Source: Cololabis saira (lineage: Eukaryota; Chordata; Actinopteri; Beloniformes; Belonidae). From it: DNA of 64,000 nt. Both the position numbers and the translations under genes were made by a program. This document shows positions 25,892-38,757 of this stretch, piece by piece (position 1 is the first letter of the stretch; each line of letters begins with the position of its first letter). The notes beneath the pieces are model-generated. The model was not told the origin of the DNA, ran no database searches, and worked only from the letters and a program-made list of their open reading frames with translations. The stretch lies in contig NC_084599.1 in NCBI RefSeq assembly GCF_033807715.1, forward strand, positions 11,241,625 through 11,305,624, read 5' to 3'.

Positions 25892-27710
25892 ATGCTCATA
25901 ACCCCCCATCTTTCTTAGTATTCGTTCTTTATAAGGAGTTACAAACTACAGCCATGGAAATGGACACTTAGATTAACATTGTATGGGACATTTAATTGAG
26001 CAAAGGTTTTTGTTATTGAGGAACTACTGTATGCATGCAAAAAAGGAAGTCTGTGACACTTTGATATATTTCTACTCCTCTTTGTTGTGTGTTGATATTA
26101 ACGTGAAGAGGAAATATCATTTAACAGTTAAATGTACTGTATAAAAACCTCAAACAGACTGTTAGAAGACCAAGCAACTACAGAACTCTGACAGTACCCC
26201 TATAAAGCTGCCAACTCCATCTTTCTTCCCATCTTTTAAAGAATTTTGCTTCACTTCTCTGCTCCATAAAGTGGTTTTTATCTCAAAACTGATTAATTCA
26301 AATTTACAGGGCGGTGCTCTGTGATTGCCAAGGACTTGCCAATATATATTTGGATACTTCCAGCTATTTACTGCATATTTAGTCTTAGTAATAGAGGCTC
26401 CTTTTTGTGAAAACATTTTACTGATGGTGAGTTCCTATAAAATGCATAATATCTTTGAGACCACACTCTGCAACACTGCCAGTCTGACCTTAAAGCAATA
26501 TGTAATATCAATGTCTGTCCACTTATTTAGTAGAGAAAAGTTACTTTTTGTCTGGATACTGCAAGAAGATGCTTGAATGTGTTTTAAGCAGAACTACAGT
26601 TCAAACTACAATGGGGCCCAAGTCATAGACGTGTGGTGACAAATCATAAAGATGTATTTTTTAGTTTGATTTTCCATGATTGTTCAGTGAATCTGTACAA
26701 GAGATTTGCCCTCATAATCTAAAAAAAAAAGAAAAAAATTAAATGAATGCATGTTTGAACTTTTGCTTCTTACTTTGGATAATTTGTATATTTAGATAAA
26801 CAGCTTTTGGGGTGCTTTCATCTCAAAAATTGTAAAGATAAGATACAAACTGTATATGATTTATTATATTTTGTAATCACTGACCTTGATATTCTTGTGG
26901 CTGTTTATAGTACTGTTAAGTGATTTATGAGATTTTGCTGTTCTATTGTAATTAAAATGTGAAAGTCTCTTTGAAAACAAAATCTGTGATATAAAGTGAA
27001 GTTATAAACAGAACTTCAACCGTTTCAGTGCATCCTGTCATTATGTAGATACCACTGTGAAATATGCCCGCTCTCTCTTTGAGCTCATGCAGCAACTCTC
27101 GCAGGACGTTTACTGTACAGCAGGTTTCCGTTCACTTGCCTATTTTTGGCTGTGCAAGTGTCAGTGGGGAGGCCTGGCTGAGCTGCAGGTGAAGAACTCA
27201 AGTACGTTCTCATCAGGAGCTCAACAGAGACAGAACAAATATGCTAATGTATATGAAAAGTACATGCACAGAGGTCATCATGAAACTGAGAAAGGAGACA
27301 GAGTTCACACCAACTCTGAAGGTTGACAGTGTCACAACAATGGCCTGCAGGAAAACTTGAATACAATCAGGCAAATGACAGATGCATGATGTGGCAGATG
27401 TTGTTCTAAAGTGTATTACAATATGCAGCATTAAGACGTAAACCTGTTATTTGGGATGCCTTCATAGCATCAAGTATCTGTTCTATGGGTTCAACTACCG
27501 CTTTTTTAAGCGTGTTGTTCTGCTGCCCTCTGTTGACCAAAAACGGTACTGGTTTTCAACATTTCTAGTGTAATGTTTTGATCTCTCAACTTAAGAGTTA
27601 ATGGCAAGCAGTTCATTGAATTTCCACAAGAAGAAAAATGTGAAATTCAAAGATGGCTTACCTGAATCCAGTATTGCATTAAACATTTTCCCAAGTTTAA
27701 GCTAAATAAA
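25892..27710 (+). other. Probable lingo3 3' UTR and downstream flank
   Basis: AT-rich non-coding sequence directly after the lingo3 stop. Candidate poly(A) signals on the plus strand are ATTAAA at 26951-26956 and AATAAA at 27705-27710. Which one is used cannot be decided from sequence. Short frames here have no domain. Confidence 0.4.
27523..27536 (-). promoter_or_regulatory. CTCF-like motif
   Basis: The minus strand reads TCAACAGAGGGCAG, which matches 12 of 14 positions of the CTCF core consensus CCASYAGRKGGCRS. Predicted only from the motif. Confidence 0.3.
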
Positions 27711-30700
27711 GGAAGAGTTTCTTATCCTTCTTCAATCCAATCCAACTTTTTCACAAGAAATTTGACCAACAAAATAATTAACAATGAACTTTGAATATTT
27801 TCTTGAACTAAGCAAACTAATCAACTATGTTGCTAATTTCCTTCTCTAATGTATGTTTCCATCATTACAGATGGAAATTAGCACCGCATCTGAAAATTAC
27901 ATAACTCTGTTTTATATTGCATTGTTTTATAAAGATAAAAAAGAAGCAAAGTGTTTAGAAAGCATGTGGGGTTATCTGTCATGATGATGTCTTATTGTTC
28001 CCTTTTTCATTTTCATGTGTGGTCTCTCATCGAGTCAACCAGCAACTGGAAGCCCCCGCCCCAGAAACACAGAAAATGATCAAGGATGATATGCTGCAGA
28101 TGACACATCCACATCTTAATGAAGCAATGGTGTTTGATGGAATTTTGCACCTTTAGTATTTAAAATATCTGTTGGATAGCCAACATGTTACTTAAGACAA
28201 ATACTATGAGACAAAATTAGAGTCATCTGTGCAAGACCTGCATTTATGTGTAAGCCTTTATTACTTTTGTGTTTATTCATGCAACTCCTTGCATCAGATC
28301 TACCTCTCCTGTTTTCACACAGCACGGTTTGGGTTTCTGTTTGCAAACCACCAGACCACCAAAAAAAGTGGGCTAAGCACGATTTTCTTCTGAAATATGT
28401 GACAAATACTTTCAGGTGGGTGATTCATAATTAGAGCCCACAGACCGTCCACTTGTGACTCAATGTTACTGCATGGCAAAAAAAAAAAAAAAAAAAAAGG
28501 TGGCCATATTGTTGAATAGCATTTTTCCTAGCATCAGATTTAATTTCATTACAACAAACAGAACATGTGAAGTGCTTTAATTCCTGCAATCGTATCTATT
28601 AGTAAAAGTAGTAATTATGTATGTTGCAAATTACACATTTGTGTCAGTCTTCCATTGGAAAACCTTTAATGAAACCTTGTTTCACATAAAATGTTATTGA
28701 CTTTGTTTTTATTATAAATCTCTCTCTCTCTATCTCTTTATATGTAAGCACCTGAAACCAAAACCTACCCCCTCTTTGATGGTGCTAATTGTGGCCACCA
28801 GTGCAGAGGAGGAGATCTCCGAAGAGGAATTAAACTCGTCACTAACATGTCACAGGAACCAAGAAAAGATGCGTCACCAGGAAAGCATTCAACACCTGCA
28901 TCAAGGTGTGAAATTATCTGAGTTTGAGTTTTTCTCACTTCAGTCAATTCTTTATTTAACCCAGGCATTGTTGCTGAGCAGTAAAACAAGTTGCAATATT
29001 CCTCTCAAGTGCCTCGTTCATTTGATTACGAGAGGACATGACGTTAGAATGTCTTCAACACAGAAATAGTTCTGTTTCACCAAAGCTATTATCCACTATA
29101 TGATAGATTGCGTGACTGAAATGATACACTGTAACCTTGTGTTTGTGTACTGTGTGTATCCGTGTGGGTCATAATCACACTGTTTGTGTTACAATGCTGT
29201 TGAAATGTGGTAATGACCTAAATGGGCTTGTTGTGGTTGGTAGCTGTTGAGCAAATAATTTTTCTGCAAAGAATGTGTTGGCTTCTCGTCAGCTGCTTGG
29301 TTACAGGGTTATGTTATCTGCTATCATTCAGTTCAAGTTATTTCATAATAATGGTATTCATGTAATAGCAGTTCAAAAGAGGGAAAGCAGGCTAGATAAA
29401 GAAAGCAACAGATTGAATTCAATATTTACTTGGCAGTGGAAATAAAGAGCTTCTTTTTAACAGGAATAAACCTCCAGGAGAACCAGATTCAGACCTTCAT
29501 CTGCCCTGTTGGATGTATGAGAGAGCAGGAAAAGACACCAACAAACATAAAAATATTATTCCAAGAATGTTTACCAACCAAAAAATATACATAAACACAA
29601 AGCTTTTGACTCCAATATTGGCATATATACATTGAGAGTGAAGAGAGGTGAGTAAGCTCTCGTGGGAGGCCTCCCGGCTGTCTAGGGTTTTTTGCACCGA
29701 AAGATATGACTCAGAATCACCTGAGCTGGTTCTAACAAATAATCCCTTTTAGCAGTACAAATGCTAGTTTCCTTTGGTTTGTAAGGGTTAGTTATCACAA
29801 ACTGTGGGCTAACTTCATTTAGCAATTTTGTATCACTTAATCATATCTAAAGCAACTTAACTCTTCTGTAGAGAAGGGATAAAAGTATTTCAGAAAAACT
29901 GGACAACAGCTACGGGGGGCTAAATCCTGCTGTTGTCTTTGCTTGTGATGGATAATGGTGAGTGTCTGAGTTGTGCCAAAGCCATGAGTCTTTGGAGTTC
30001 ATAACTGTAGACTTGTATTTTTCATGTTAACAAAGTAATGAGCTCTGGAAACTTTCATGTTCAAGCTGGACAGCCCTGGAGACAGGAGCAGACAGCACTT
30101 CAAATCTACAGAAATATACAATCTCTGTTTTTCAGTTTAGTGCGTATTTTTGCATTTAGATTAAATATGATAGATGTTGCCCACACTTTAGTGTGGTCAA
30201 GGCTGAAGAGCAGCATGTAAACACAAGTCATAATTATAATAATAATGGTGATGATAACAATGCTAATACCAATCATATTAATAGTAATATTGTCTTATAT
30301 CAAAGGCTTTATCAGATTAGTGACATTATAGTTTGTCATAGAACTGAGTGGTACTTTGCTCCACACCCTTCCAGTACCGTTACTACTATAGCACCTGTTA
30401 GTACTTTTTTTGTGCAGAGCAAACAGGGGTCCGGTGGTTTGCCACTTTTATAATGCAAGTGACAAACTAAGAGATCCAAACTTTGCTGCATGAGTTGAAG
30501 AAATACAAAGTCAGTTTAACCAATTTTTGCCTTTTTAAGGATAAAGGCAAGTATACAGTACGTACATATATCTCAGTGTGACTTGATTATATTTGGCGTC
30601 AGTTGTAGCTAAAGCATTGTTCCAGTTGAATTTCTAAATATTTCATAATACATTTTAAATTATGAACAAAGTCTATTAAGAATCCAAATATATGAGAACG

Positions 30701-31222
30701 GTCAGCTCATGTAAGGGCATTTTGAAGTCTTTGAATTCCCTGCAAACCATTGTGACCACAGCCTGTGAGAATGTTTTAATACATACATTAACTTAGTGTT
30801 GTATATATTTGCATTACAATAATATGTACTCAGTGGTTTACAGCTGTCTTCCTGTCAGCACTGCCTTTTTCCTTGTAATAGAGTCAGTAGTACTGCCTAC
30901 TTACCAACCCAGCAGCGCTGTAGTTATCAGCACTGTCTGGATCTGAGCCCACAAACTGCTGCTGCTTCAAAAATACACCAAAAGAAAAAAATGACAACAG
31001 ATGGTAAGTAGATAAGAGGATTGCAGTGTCTGTAATAGCTTTACATTTGGTCTGTGTGAGGTTTGACTGACATAATTGTACGGTCTGGAGCCCACAAGTC
31101 TAAGAGCTTGCAGTATGGTGGCATAAACGGTGGCATAAATTAAATAAACAATTTACCTTTCCTCTTGTTAAGATGCTTTTTTCTTGATCGTAGATGAAAG
31201 GAATAACCATTTTAAAATTATT
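27711..31222. other. Gene-free stretch downstream of lingo3
   Basis: No supported exon. A run of about 21 A (28478-28498) without recognisable SINE or LINE body, and a small AAT-rich patch near 30230-30290, are the only repeats noted. The frame at 28776-29069 (+) was considered and not accepted. Confidence 0.4.
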
Positions 31223-31343
<121 letters not shown>

Positions 31344-32114
31344 ATGAAGAGACGGTGCATCATGCTGACATTCAAATTTTTGTCATGTGTTTTTATTTCA
31401 GGTATATAAGACAATTTCATCCCCCAAGCTGATTTTATTATGGAAAGATTCAAACACACTGTGGTCATCGGAGAGAGGAAGTTGCCTACTTGTCTACTGC
31501 CCACACAGCAAGAGCCAAAGGTGTCTGGCACGTACTTCACTGTTTCCATCTGAAGCAGGCTTTTGGCCTACGCTGGGTTAGGGCGAAAGCTGATCACATA
31601 ATACTTGATTCTTTTGTCATCAAGTCAAGATTTTGATTGGCGAACACCTGCAGGTTATGACCAAGTTATGTTGCTCCATCTTCAAAATAAACATACAGGT
31701 TCTGTTCTGGTTAACATTTACACGTGTTGAAGACAAAAGAAGGCGTGTATGCATGTATAAACTGCTTGCTATTCTTTTTTTTGGCACTAGTGAACCTTAT
31801 TTGAATGTGGAGACAGAGAAGGACCTCTTCCCTCTTTACCTGGGCCACCGGCTCAAAAAGAAGAGAGACCCAGTGCCTCGTCAGCATCATTTTTAAAACC
31901 TTAAAAAAGCACACGCTGAAAATGTAGCGTCAGAGAAACTTGCACAGCGCAGCAGTGTGCATGCAGCTTGCATGCAGCTTGTTCGGTTTTCAGGGATTTA
32001 TGTTCACTTGTTGGCGATAATGTGAGTAATCATCATTCAACATATCAAACTGAGTCGCTCCTATAACAGAAATTAGTCAACACTGTGGAGTTTTCTCAAC
32101 TGCATGCACTCGGC

Positions 32115-32356
32115 AGGAGGGTCCCCCCTTATGAGCCTGGTCCTGCTCAAGGTTTCTTCCCTCCTAAAGGGGAGTTTTTCCTTGCCACTGTTTGGCTTAA
32201 GGTTTTTCTCCCACTAGGGGAGTTTTTACCTGCCATTGTTTATGTAATAACTGCTCGGGGGTCATGTTCTGGGTATGGGTCTCTGGAAAGCGTCTAGAGA
32301 CAACTCTGTTGTATTAGACGCTATATAAATAAAATTGAATTGCATTGAATTGAATT
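32115..32356 (+). mobile_element. Truncated retroposon 3' end with ATTGA tail
   Basis: Contains the conserved teleost 3'-terminal module: TATGAGCCTGGTCCTGCTCA, two pyrimidine-rich GGGGAGTTTTT boxes, GGGTCATGTTCTGGGTATGG and TAGACGCTATATAAATAAA, followed by (ATTGA)n. This module is shared by LINE and SINE 3' ends in many fish and is recognised by the LINE reverse transcriptase. The 5' portion is missing, as usual for truncated copies. Confidence 0.8.
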
Positions 32357-32802
32357 CATAGAGAACACATTGAGGGAAAAAACAGCACTTTTTTCTGGGC
32401 TTAAGAGCATGAATGTGGTTCTCTGAAATGAGTCCAGAGTCAAGAACTCTGACATAACATAACCTAGTCAAACCCAGTTTTGGGCAGCCTGTTTCTGTAA
32501 CTTTGAGCTGATTATAACCTCTCTCCCTTTACATCTCACGAAAGCATGTGCTTTGGTCAAAATATCAGAGACTCAGCACAACTAAAATCAAGGAATTGTG
32601 TCAACCTTTGAAATGAGGATACAATGTCTCAAAACTGTGTTTCTTTGAAAATAGAATGCACATTATGCCATAATGTCACAGAAATAAAACTCTGATTATA
32701 TGCATGAATATTTGACATCACAGAAGCAAAAACAAAGAGTCCGTCAGTCTATAAGTTGCCTAGAAGTCTAGAAGTTGTACTGTATGCATGTCTTTATACA
32801 TG

Positions 32803-33531
32803 TCAGTCAGACACATATTTCCTCTGTGGAGAGAGGTCTCTTTCTCCCCTGTAGGTGATTTTATGAGGCGGAGCAGAGCAGGACAGCAGCCCTGGTACCT
32901 GCTGCTCCTCTTCCCCGTCTGAAGCCGCTCTGGTAGGAATGGGCTTCAGGGGTAGAGCTTCAGGACAAGCTGAATAGACCGGCAAGAGATTCCCAGGAAG
33001 GATAAGCGGAGTGAAGACGCCATATCCACTTGTATCAGCTGTATTTAAGTATGAATAGCCTCTCATTTTATGGAGGGCATATGCAGGAATTACAAATGGG
33101 TTGGAAGACTGGTGGGTAGGCATGATAGAAGGGTCTCTGCCCCCCAAGTAGTAGTTCCTCTGCAGATATTGGAGGTGGGTGCTGTTGTGGGAATGGTGCT
33201 GCACTTGGTTACTTTGGAGACCTGTATGGGACGCAGGTTGGGCCAGGCCAAAATGGAGTTTGATGGCCATTAATTCAGCACTAAGCCTTGTGTTTTCTTC
33301 TTTCAGAGCTGTGAGATGAGACTCCAGCACAAAGTCACTCATCCTCCTCTTCTCCCGTGACCTTTTGGCTGCCTCGTTGTTCTTGCGCCGTTTCTCCCAA
33401 TAGAGAGCATCCTTTCTCTCCTCGGGCATGAACTCCCTTTTGCGACGAGGTCCTTTACGTTCGAGTTCATTTTCCACTTGTGAAACGTTTGTTCCGTAGC
33501 CTCTACGAGAAGCTAGCGGTGGGGACTCCAT
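32803..33531 (-). CDS. nfil3-like: NFIL3/E4BP4-like bZIP transcription factor (copy 1)
   Basis: The 242-residue protein has a bZIP domain at about residues 28-95. The basic region has [13 protein letters not shown] (51-63), with the N-x2-AA-x2-SR DNA-contact signature, preceded by [20 protein letters not shown], typical of NFIL3. A short leucine-zipper-like segment follows ([19 protein letters not shown]). NFIL3 binds D-box sites (RTTAYGTAAY) and represses transcription in circadian output and lymphoid development; teleosts have several extra nfil3 copies. The C-terminal half is Ser/His/Pro-rich without a known domain. At 242 residues it is much shorter than mammalian NFIL3 (462). The start ATG lies one base after a splice acceptor (TTTTTTTATTCAG|C-ATG in minus orientation), so the frame extension upstream, which begins with TTG, is intronic. 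This gives the NFIL3 layout of a non-coding 5' exon and one coding exon. The exact paralogue number is not assigned. Confidence 0.92.
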   Translation of the reverse strand: MESPPLASRRGYGTNVSQVENELERKGPRRKREFMPEERKDALYWEKRRKNNEAAKRSREKRRMSDFVLESHLTALKEENTRLSAELMAIKLHFGLAQPASHTGLQSNQVQHHSHNSTHLQYLQRNYYLGGRDPSIMPTHQSSNPFVIPAYALHKMRGYSYLNTADTSGYGVFTPLILPGNLLPVYSACPEALPLKPIPTRAASDGEEEQQVPGLLSCSAPPHKITYRGERDLSPQRKYVSD

Positions 33532-33828
33532 GCTGAATAAAAAAATAAGCAAAAGGGAAAAAACCTGAAATCAAATGAAAGAAAGTAGGATTATTAGTAT
33601 TATAAGTGGCAGGATTAACAAAACCCCAGTTTTTCTTATCTTTAGTGGAGATTCAGTAACACAGCAATGCCTCTCTTGTGTAAGTGTAACCATATCTGAC
33701 TTTATGTTTTTGTATGATTGAAAGAAATCACTAGTTTTTCTGAATGTTTTCCCAGATGTCGAAGGAGCCATTCATGTAACCTTAGGCAACAGGTCTTTCT
33801 TTTTAATCTCTAGATGATAGTGTTGACT

Positions 33829-34672
33829 GTTTAGTTTAGTTTAGTTTAGTTTATTGTTTTGCACAGTTTTAAAACAAATATACAGGACATATCAATGATA
33901 AACACTATAGGTGCAGGAAGAGGCAAAAAACCCAATGGGCTTATTTGAAGCCTCCACCGAAGATATTAAAATTTCATGTCAAGATTAACATACAAAAAAA
34001 CAGAAAGTAAAACTACACAAAAGTGATGGCAAACTAATAATGCAATATATAAATTATAAAGAATAAAGACAAAAAATAAGTGTGTGTGAGTGTGCATGGG
34101 ATATTGTTTTTACAACTTATATTATATTGACTCCAGAGCAAATAAGACTGTACATGTCACTATGAGTGAAACACAAAAAAAAAAAAAAAAAAAAAAAAAA
34201 GAACATGGATACATAAACAACAATACATTGGGAAAACAGTTACAAAACAGCAGTCAAGTGGTCCTTCAAACGTCTTTTGTAATATTTCAGAGAGGACGAG
34301 CTCTTTGCCAAGTGGGAAAAATCATTCCACAATTTAGTCCCTAAATCTCACCGAAAATTGACCTCTGCAAGTGAGAAATTTAGGAGGATGAAGATCTGAG
34401 GATTGTCGAGTTGAATAAGAATGAATCTCTGAGTTTAATTTAAAGTAAGTCTTGAACTGTCCAGGAATATTCCCTTCACTTGAATTTAGCTTATAAATAA
34501 AAACGCATATCTGAAAAATATTGATATCATAAATAGTAAGAATCTGGAGTTTTTGAAATAAAGGAGTAGATGAAGCGAGTGACTCTGATCGAGTTGCAAT
34601 CCTAACAAAACGTTTCTGTAGGACCAGAATTTTGTGAAGATTTGGAGGAAAAGTCTGTCTAGTGACTGTCAC
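33829..34672 (-). mobile_element. 5'-truncated LINE (L2/CR1-like) with RT C-terminal remnant
   Basis: The minus strand encodes 112 residues of the C-terminal part of a non-LTR retrotransposon polyprotein (KRFVRIATRSESLASSTPLF, IHSYSTRQSSDLHPP), the segment after the reverse transcriptase. A 3' UTR follows that ends in a short tandem tail, (TAAAC)n on the minus strand (33829-33853). An A-run at 34175-34200 lies in the 3' UTR. The rest of the element is absent, so it cannot be autonomous. It lies directly upstream of the coding exon of nfil3-like copy 1, probably in that gene's intron. Confidence 0.8.
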
Positions 34673-36689
34673 TACTGATGTTTAATCTTATAGCAACAAA
34701 ATGTAATTAGGATATGCTCAGTTCATCACTTCATGTCAGTAAGCTTGGTAAATATATACTCATATACTCATATGTAATCCTGCAAATCTGTCCAGGTAAA
34801 ACTCATCTAATACGAAGCCCCTCAGCTGCAAAAACCTGCTGAGGCTGCGCCTAAATGACGTCTAAAACCTGTAGGACTCAAAACCTCCCTTCTCACTCAA
34901 CCTCACCTCACCCCCTCTCGTCTAAACCTCATGATAAAATGAGAGACAGAAGGCAAACTACAAAAGAGAGTGCAGATTAATGTGTTCCAAAGTAAAAGTA
35001 TTCAAAGGTTACCGTGGCGCTTCGCTGTTGACTGACAGCATCATTTGGAGAGTGTACACACGTCTTGTGTATTAGTGTTCTCCAAATCATGTAAAAATAA
35101 CTAGAAAAATTAGCACAAAATGCTGATTCTGCTGAGTCTTGTTCCTGTTTTTTATTTGTATCATTATTATTATTGTTATTTTTCAGAATATATTGTAACA
35201 TATCTGTGAAACTAAATAAAATTTTTACTTCTTTTGATTGCAGATCTTTAACATGGTTTTCTGTGGCTACAAAGATGCAACCAGAACTTGGTTCAGTTGA
35301 GGACTCTGTGATACTTCCGCTTGTTGTACACAAATTATATATAGACAGCTGCTTTTCATCATCAGAGTTCAGATTCAGGTTCTTAAAAGAGATCATTCTT
35401 TAGCCTGACAATGCGCAGTGTCTCTCCTTGTCCACCCTCTCCACATCTTTAATCTGCTGCCTAACCACATAGTGAGGACAAAAAGGCAGCTCATGGGGGT
35501 TGATGGCAGCTTTTAAAAAATACTCTTTCGCGTGGGTTTATGGGCGGTTTTATGGGAAGCTGTGCAAAATGAGTGAAGGCTGTCTGAAACCACAGCCAGA
35601 CTCCTCTATATGTGATCACACACAACATACACATGCACAATAAGCTTTAACTTGCATCTTATATCTCACTGATGTTTTCTTCACACCTTAATCTTGCACC
35701 CAACAACTCATAGATCCATTTTAGGAATATATCATGTGGCACTTCATGCTTGCCGTTAAATATGACACTTTATATGTGAGTTGCACTATAACTGTCAGTC
35801 AGGATGTCACAGTTTAGCAAAAAATACAAGACTGTCAAGTGTTACAACGTAGTATCCTGCTTATTTATAGTCCGCAATTTTCCTTTCTCTCTTTAAGTGG
35901 TTTCTTACCATAAATACTGGCCTTCCAGCCCTGCTTTGACATGCAGGATGGACTGAGCCAGACGCAAAACAAAAGTTTCAAAGAGACAATGTGTCTCATG
36001 CTAAAAATGCACATATCTGTGCCCAGCGAACAGCGACAACATGAACCCTAAGCCTGAGCGTTTGTAGGCCTGTGTGAGCCCATGCACACCTGCGTGCTTG
36101 TGTGAGACAGAAAGACTTAGCGCTGTGAACTAAAAAAAGCAACAGCAGGAAGACAGAGAACAATAATCACTGAGGGAGACACAGTTGAAGAGAGAAAGAG
36201 AAAGAAAAAAAGAGGGTTCCTGAGTGAAATCTCTCTTGAGGCCCAGCGTGCTCACCACCCTGTTGCACATGTGCACCTGTTTTTTGGCTAACTATAGCCA
36301 ACCTGCTTTTTAGTAAGGAACTTCTTCTTTTGGTGTCTATCCGTTTTCTCACATTTTACCATCTGTTGTTGTGTTGTTCTGTGCACGCCCAGTCTTTGTC
36401 AAAATAACTACTTCTGCTACAGAACTGGTCAGTCCATATTCTGTGGCTTTTCACCTGAGTATATTCTGACATCTGTCATAAACCGCCAGCAGGGAAATTA
36501 GAGAGAATTCATTCCCTTTTGCGAGGGCGACAATTTAAATCCAAAATTGGATACATTTCCTGAAGGCCTACACAGACATTTCATATCACTTTCTCTTCTA
36601 GAACGTGTGTATAATTTAAATGATAAACACTATAATATTTTACACTTCGACGTGCATGAAAAGAGTCTGTGATAAAACTATGTAATGTG
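34673..36689. other. Non-coding stretch upstream of nfil3-like copy 1
   Basis: The 5' exon and promoter of nfil3-like copy 1 probably lie somewhere here, but I cannot place them. A donor-like GTAAGA is present on the minus strand near 35907. A 139-codon minus-strand frame (34977-35396) has no recognised domain and was not accepted. The words TATATAATT (about 35335) and a half NRF1-like TGCGCA (about 35411) are weak. Confidence 0.35.
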
Positions 36690-37065
36690 CTTTCAGAAGG
36701 TTTTCACACCCTTTGCATCCCATGCAATAGCTTCAAACTCTTGATAGATTTTAAATAACTTTTCTGTTTTATTCACATCATTCCAACATTAAAAAAAAAA
36801 GAACAAAAACATTCAAAACAAATTTCCTAAAGTGTTTTGTAAACTTATTAAAATTAATAGATACCTATGTTGCCACTCCAGTGGAGCTACAAAACAACTT
36901 GAGTAGCTTCTGTCAATGAATATGAAAGAACAGCTGCCAGAACAAGATCTCAAAGTTGGGATGAACCAGCCATCAAAGCTGACGGCGTCGTCTGCAGACC
37001 TACGAGTTGGCGTTGTGCGAGTGCACAGATCAGAGGAAGAATACCAGAAACCTCAGGTGCATTTC
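36690..37065 (+). mobile_element. Tc1/mariner relic (transposase N-terminus remnant)
   Basis: At 36992-37063 a short plus-strand frame reads SADLRVGVVRVHRSEEEYQK. It parallels the Tc1-family transposase N-terminal helix-turn-helix segment (VDLR-x-RIV-x-RHKSGEGYRK). The upstream CAGAAGGTTTTCACACCCTTTGC resembles fish Tc1 terminal sequence. The remainder of the transposase is lost and no terminal repeat pair is evident. Confidence 0.55.
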
Positions 37066-37267
37066 ACCTGCTGAAAATCTCCTCTATAATTAATAGTTTC
37101 CTGTATAATTATAAAACTGAAGAAGCAATCAACACAAACTTCTGAATCTCACGTATCAGTCAAACTTGCTAATCATACACCAATGGCCAAGGTGAGACAA
37201 CCCAATGATCACTATGGATTAGATCTACACTGATCATCAGTACTGCACTCCACCAATCAATAATTTG

Positions 37268-38162
37268 CAGTGGTGGACAGTAACGGAGTAAATTTACTTG
37301 AGTACTGTACTTAAGTACATATCCAAAGGATTTGTACTTTACTTGAGTATTAGATTTCTTTGGTACTTATTACTCTTACTTGAATACATTTCCAAGACAA
37401 ATATTTTTACTTTTACTCAAGTAAATTTCTAGGAAGGCTGAAAAGTACTCGTTACTTTCAGGTCTGCTCTTTTTTCTTCTTCCCTAAAATCCTATTGGAC
37501 ACAAGCTGTTTTTGTCAAAGGAGGAGACCTATCACAGTGCACGCTCTCCACTGGGATGTACGTAAAGCGGAAATACGTCAAGCAAACGATACCGCCAAAG
37601 TAGCCTGCGTTTGTCAAGACATAGCCGCAACAATGGCTACGCCTGCGTCAGGAGAAGAAAGACAATCCGCTTAGTCGTCTGAGTCTGATAATGAGCCAGA
37701 CTTAGTTGGATGGTGCAGGTTCATTTGGTTTCAGTTCATGATTGTTAATAAACTCTGCATCATCTGCTGTCCTCTTATGATCCCATTCATTTGATTTGTT
37801 TTTGGTGTTTCTGCAGGTTTTATATAACATTGTGGTTCTAAAAGCAGCACATCAGTGCAGCGGGTTTCAAAGAGTTAATTCTCAGAAACAAGAGTTAAAA
37901 GATCCTTAAATTAATTTAGAAAAAATATAGTAATTTACTGATGTGGAAAATAAGAAATTTACTCTTACTCTTACTTTTACTTAAAGTAAATTTAAAAGCA
38001 TTTACTTTTGGATACATAAGTACCTTTAAAAGCAAGTACTTTTCTACTCTTACTCGAGTAATATTTTGACTGAGCTACTTTTACTTGTAACGGAGTAAAT
38101 TTTGACCAGTAGTATTTGTACTCTTACTCAAGTACTGGGGTCGAGTACTCTGTCCACCTCTG
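37268..38162. mobile_element. hAT-type non-autonomous element with perfect 8-bp duplication
   Basis: Inverted termini CAGTGGTGGACAG (left) and CAGAGGTGGACAG (right, reverse complement) are flanked by a perfect 8-bp direct repeat, ATAATTTG, at 37260-37267 and 38163-38170. Subterminal regions are packed with ACTTAAGTA/TACTTGAGTA-type words. The 895-bp interior has no intact transposase. This is a very widespread teleost hAT family. Confidence 0.92.
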
Positions 38163-38694
38163 ATAATTTGTCAACAGGCCAGACAGGCTGCATGTCTGTG
38201 TTTTAGTGACCGGGCTGTGAAACTAGTCAGGACAGAGGAAACACAACAGCCCTGAGTGCATTAATTTTTTTCTTTTTTAGAGCGCTCAGGGTTTCAAGCA
38301 GGATGTAAAGTTTACATTTCAACAACAACGCAAAGCATAACTGCAGGAAAATAGAGGAGCGGGGTCAGGAAAACCATAAAAAAGTCCTGGTGAGACTCTG
38401 AATAATACACTTGAAACCGGGGGGCCAGTAACGCGTCCAACTCGACTGGTATAAACTCTGCTGTTTCAAAGGTCCTTTAAGGAAGTGTTAAGTCACTGCT
38501 TTACATATTTACAGTGCGTTAATGTTTGTTTGTTTGTTTGTTTTTTCAATAACAAACTTCCTGAACACAGAAATAATAAACTAAAAATCTCCCTTATTCA
38601 TTGATCGGTAAAGGTACCAAGCCACCAGCTTTATCTTTTAATTGATAAAAGAATCAAGACTTTTCTTTAAGTTTCTGAAATATGACACTTTATT

Positions 38695-38757
38695 TATCCA
38701 GCCATCCATTTTCTATACCTTTATATATTTAATCCTACGCAGGGTCAGGGGGGACAC
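38695..38757 (-). mobile_element. SINE-tail fragment
   Basis: CAGCCATCCATTTTCTATAC followed by TAATCCTACGCAGGGTCAGG matches the conserved 3' tail module of common teleost SINEs, in reverse orientation. Too short to assign a family. Confidence 0.5.

Noticed and set aside
28776..29069. 97-codon plus-strand frame with an acidic start
   Set aside because: No domain, no clear splice sites and no partner exons; overlapping minus-strand frame equally long.
34977..35396. 139-codon minus-strand frame upstream of nfil3-like copy 1
   Set aside because: No recognised domain, contains an Asn run from an ATT repeat, and a splice from it into the bZIP coding exon would be out of frame.
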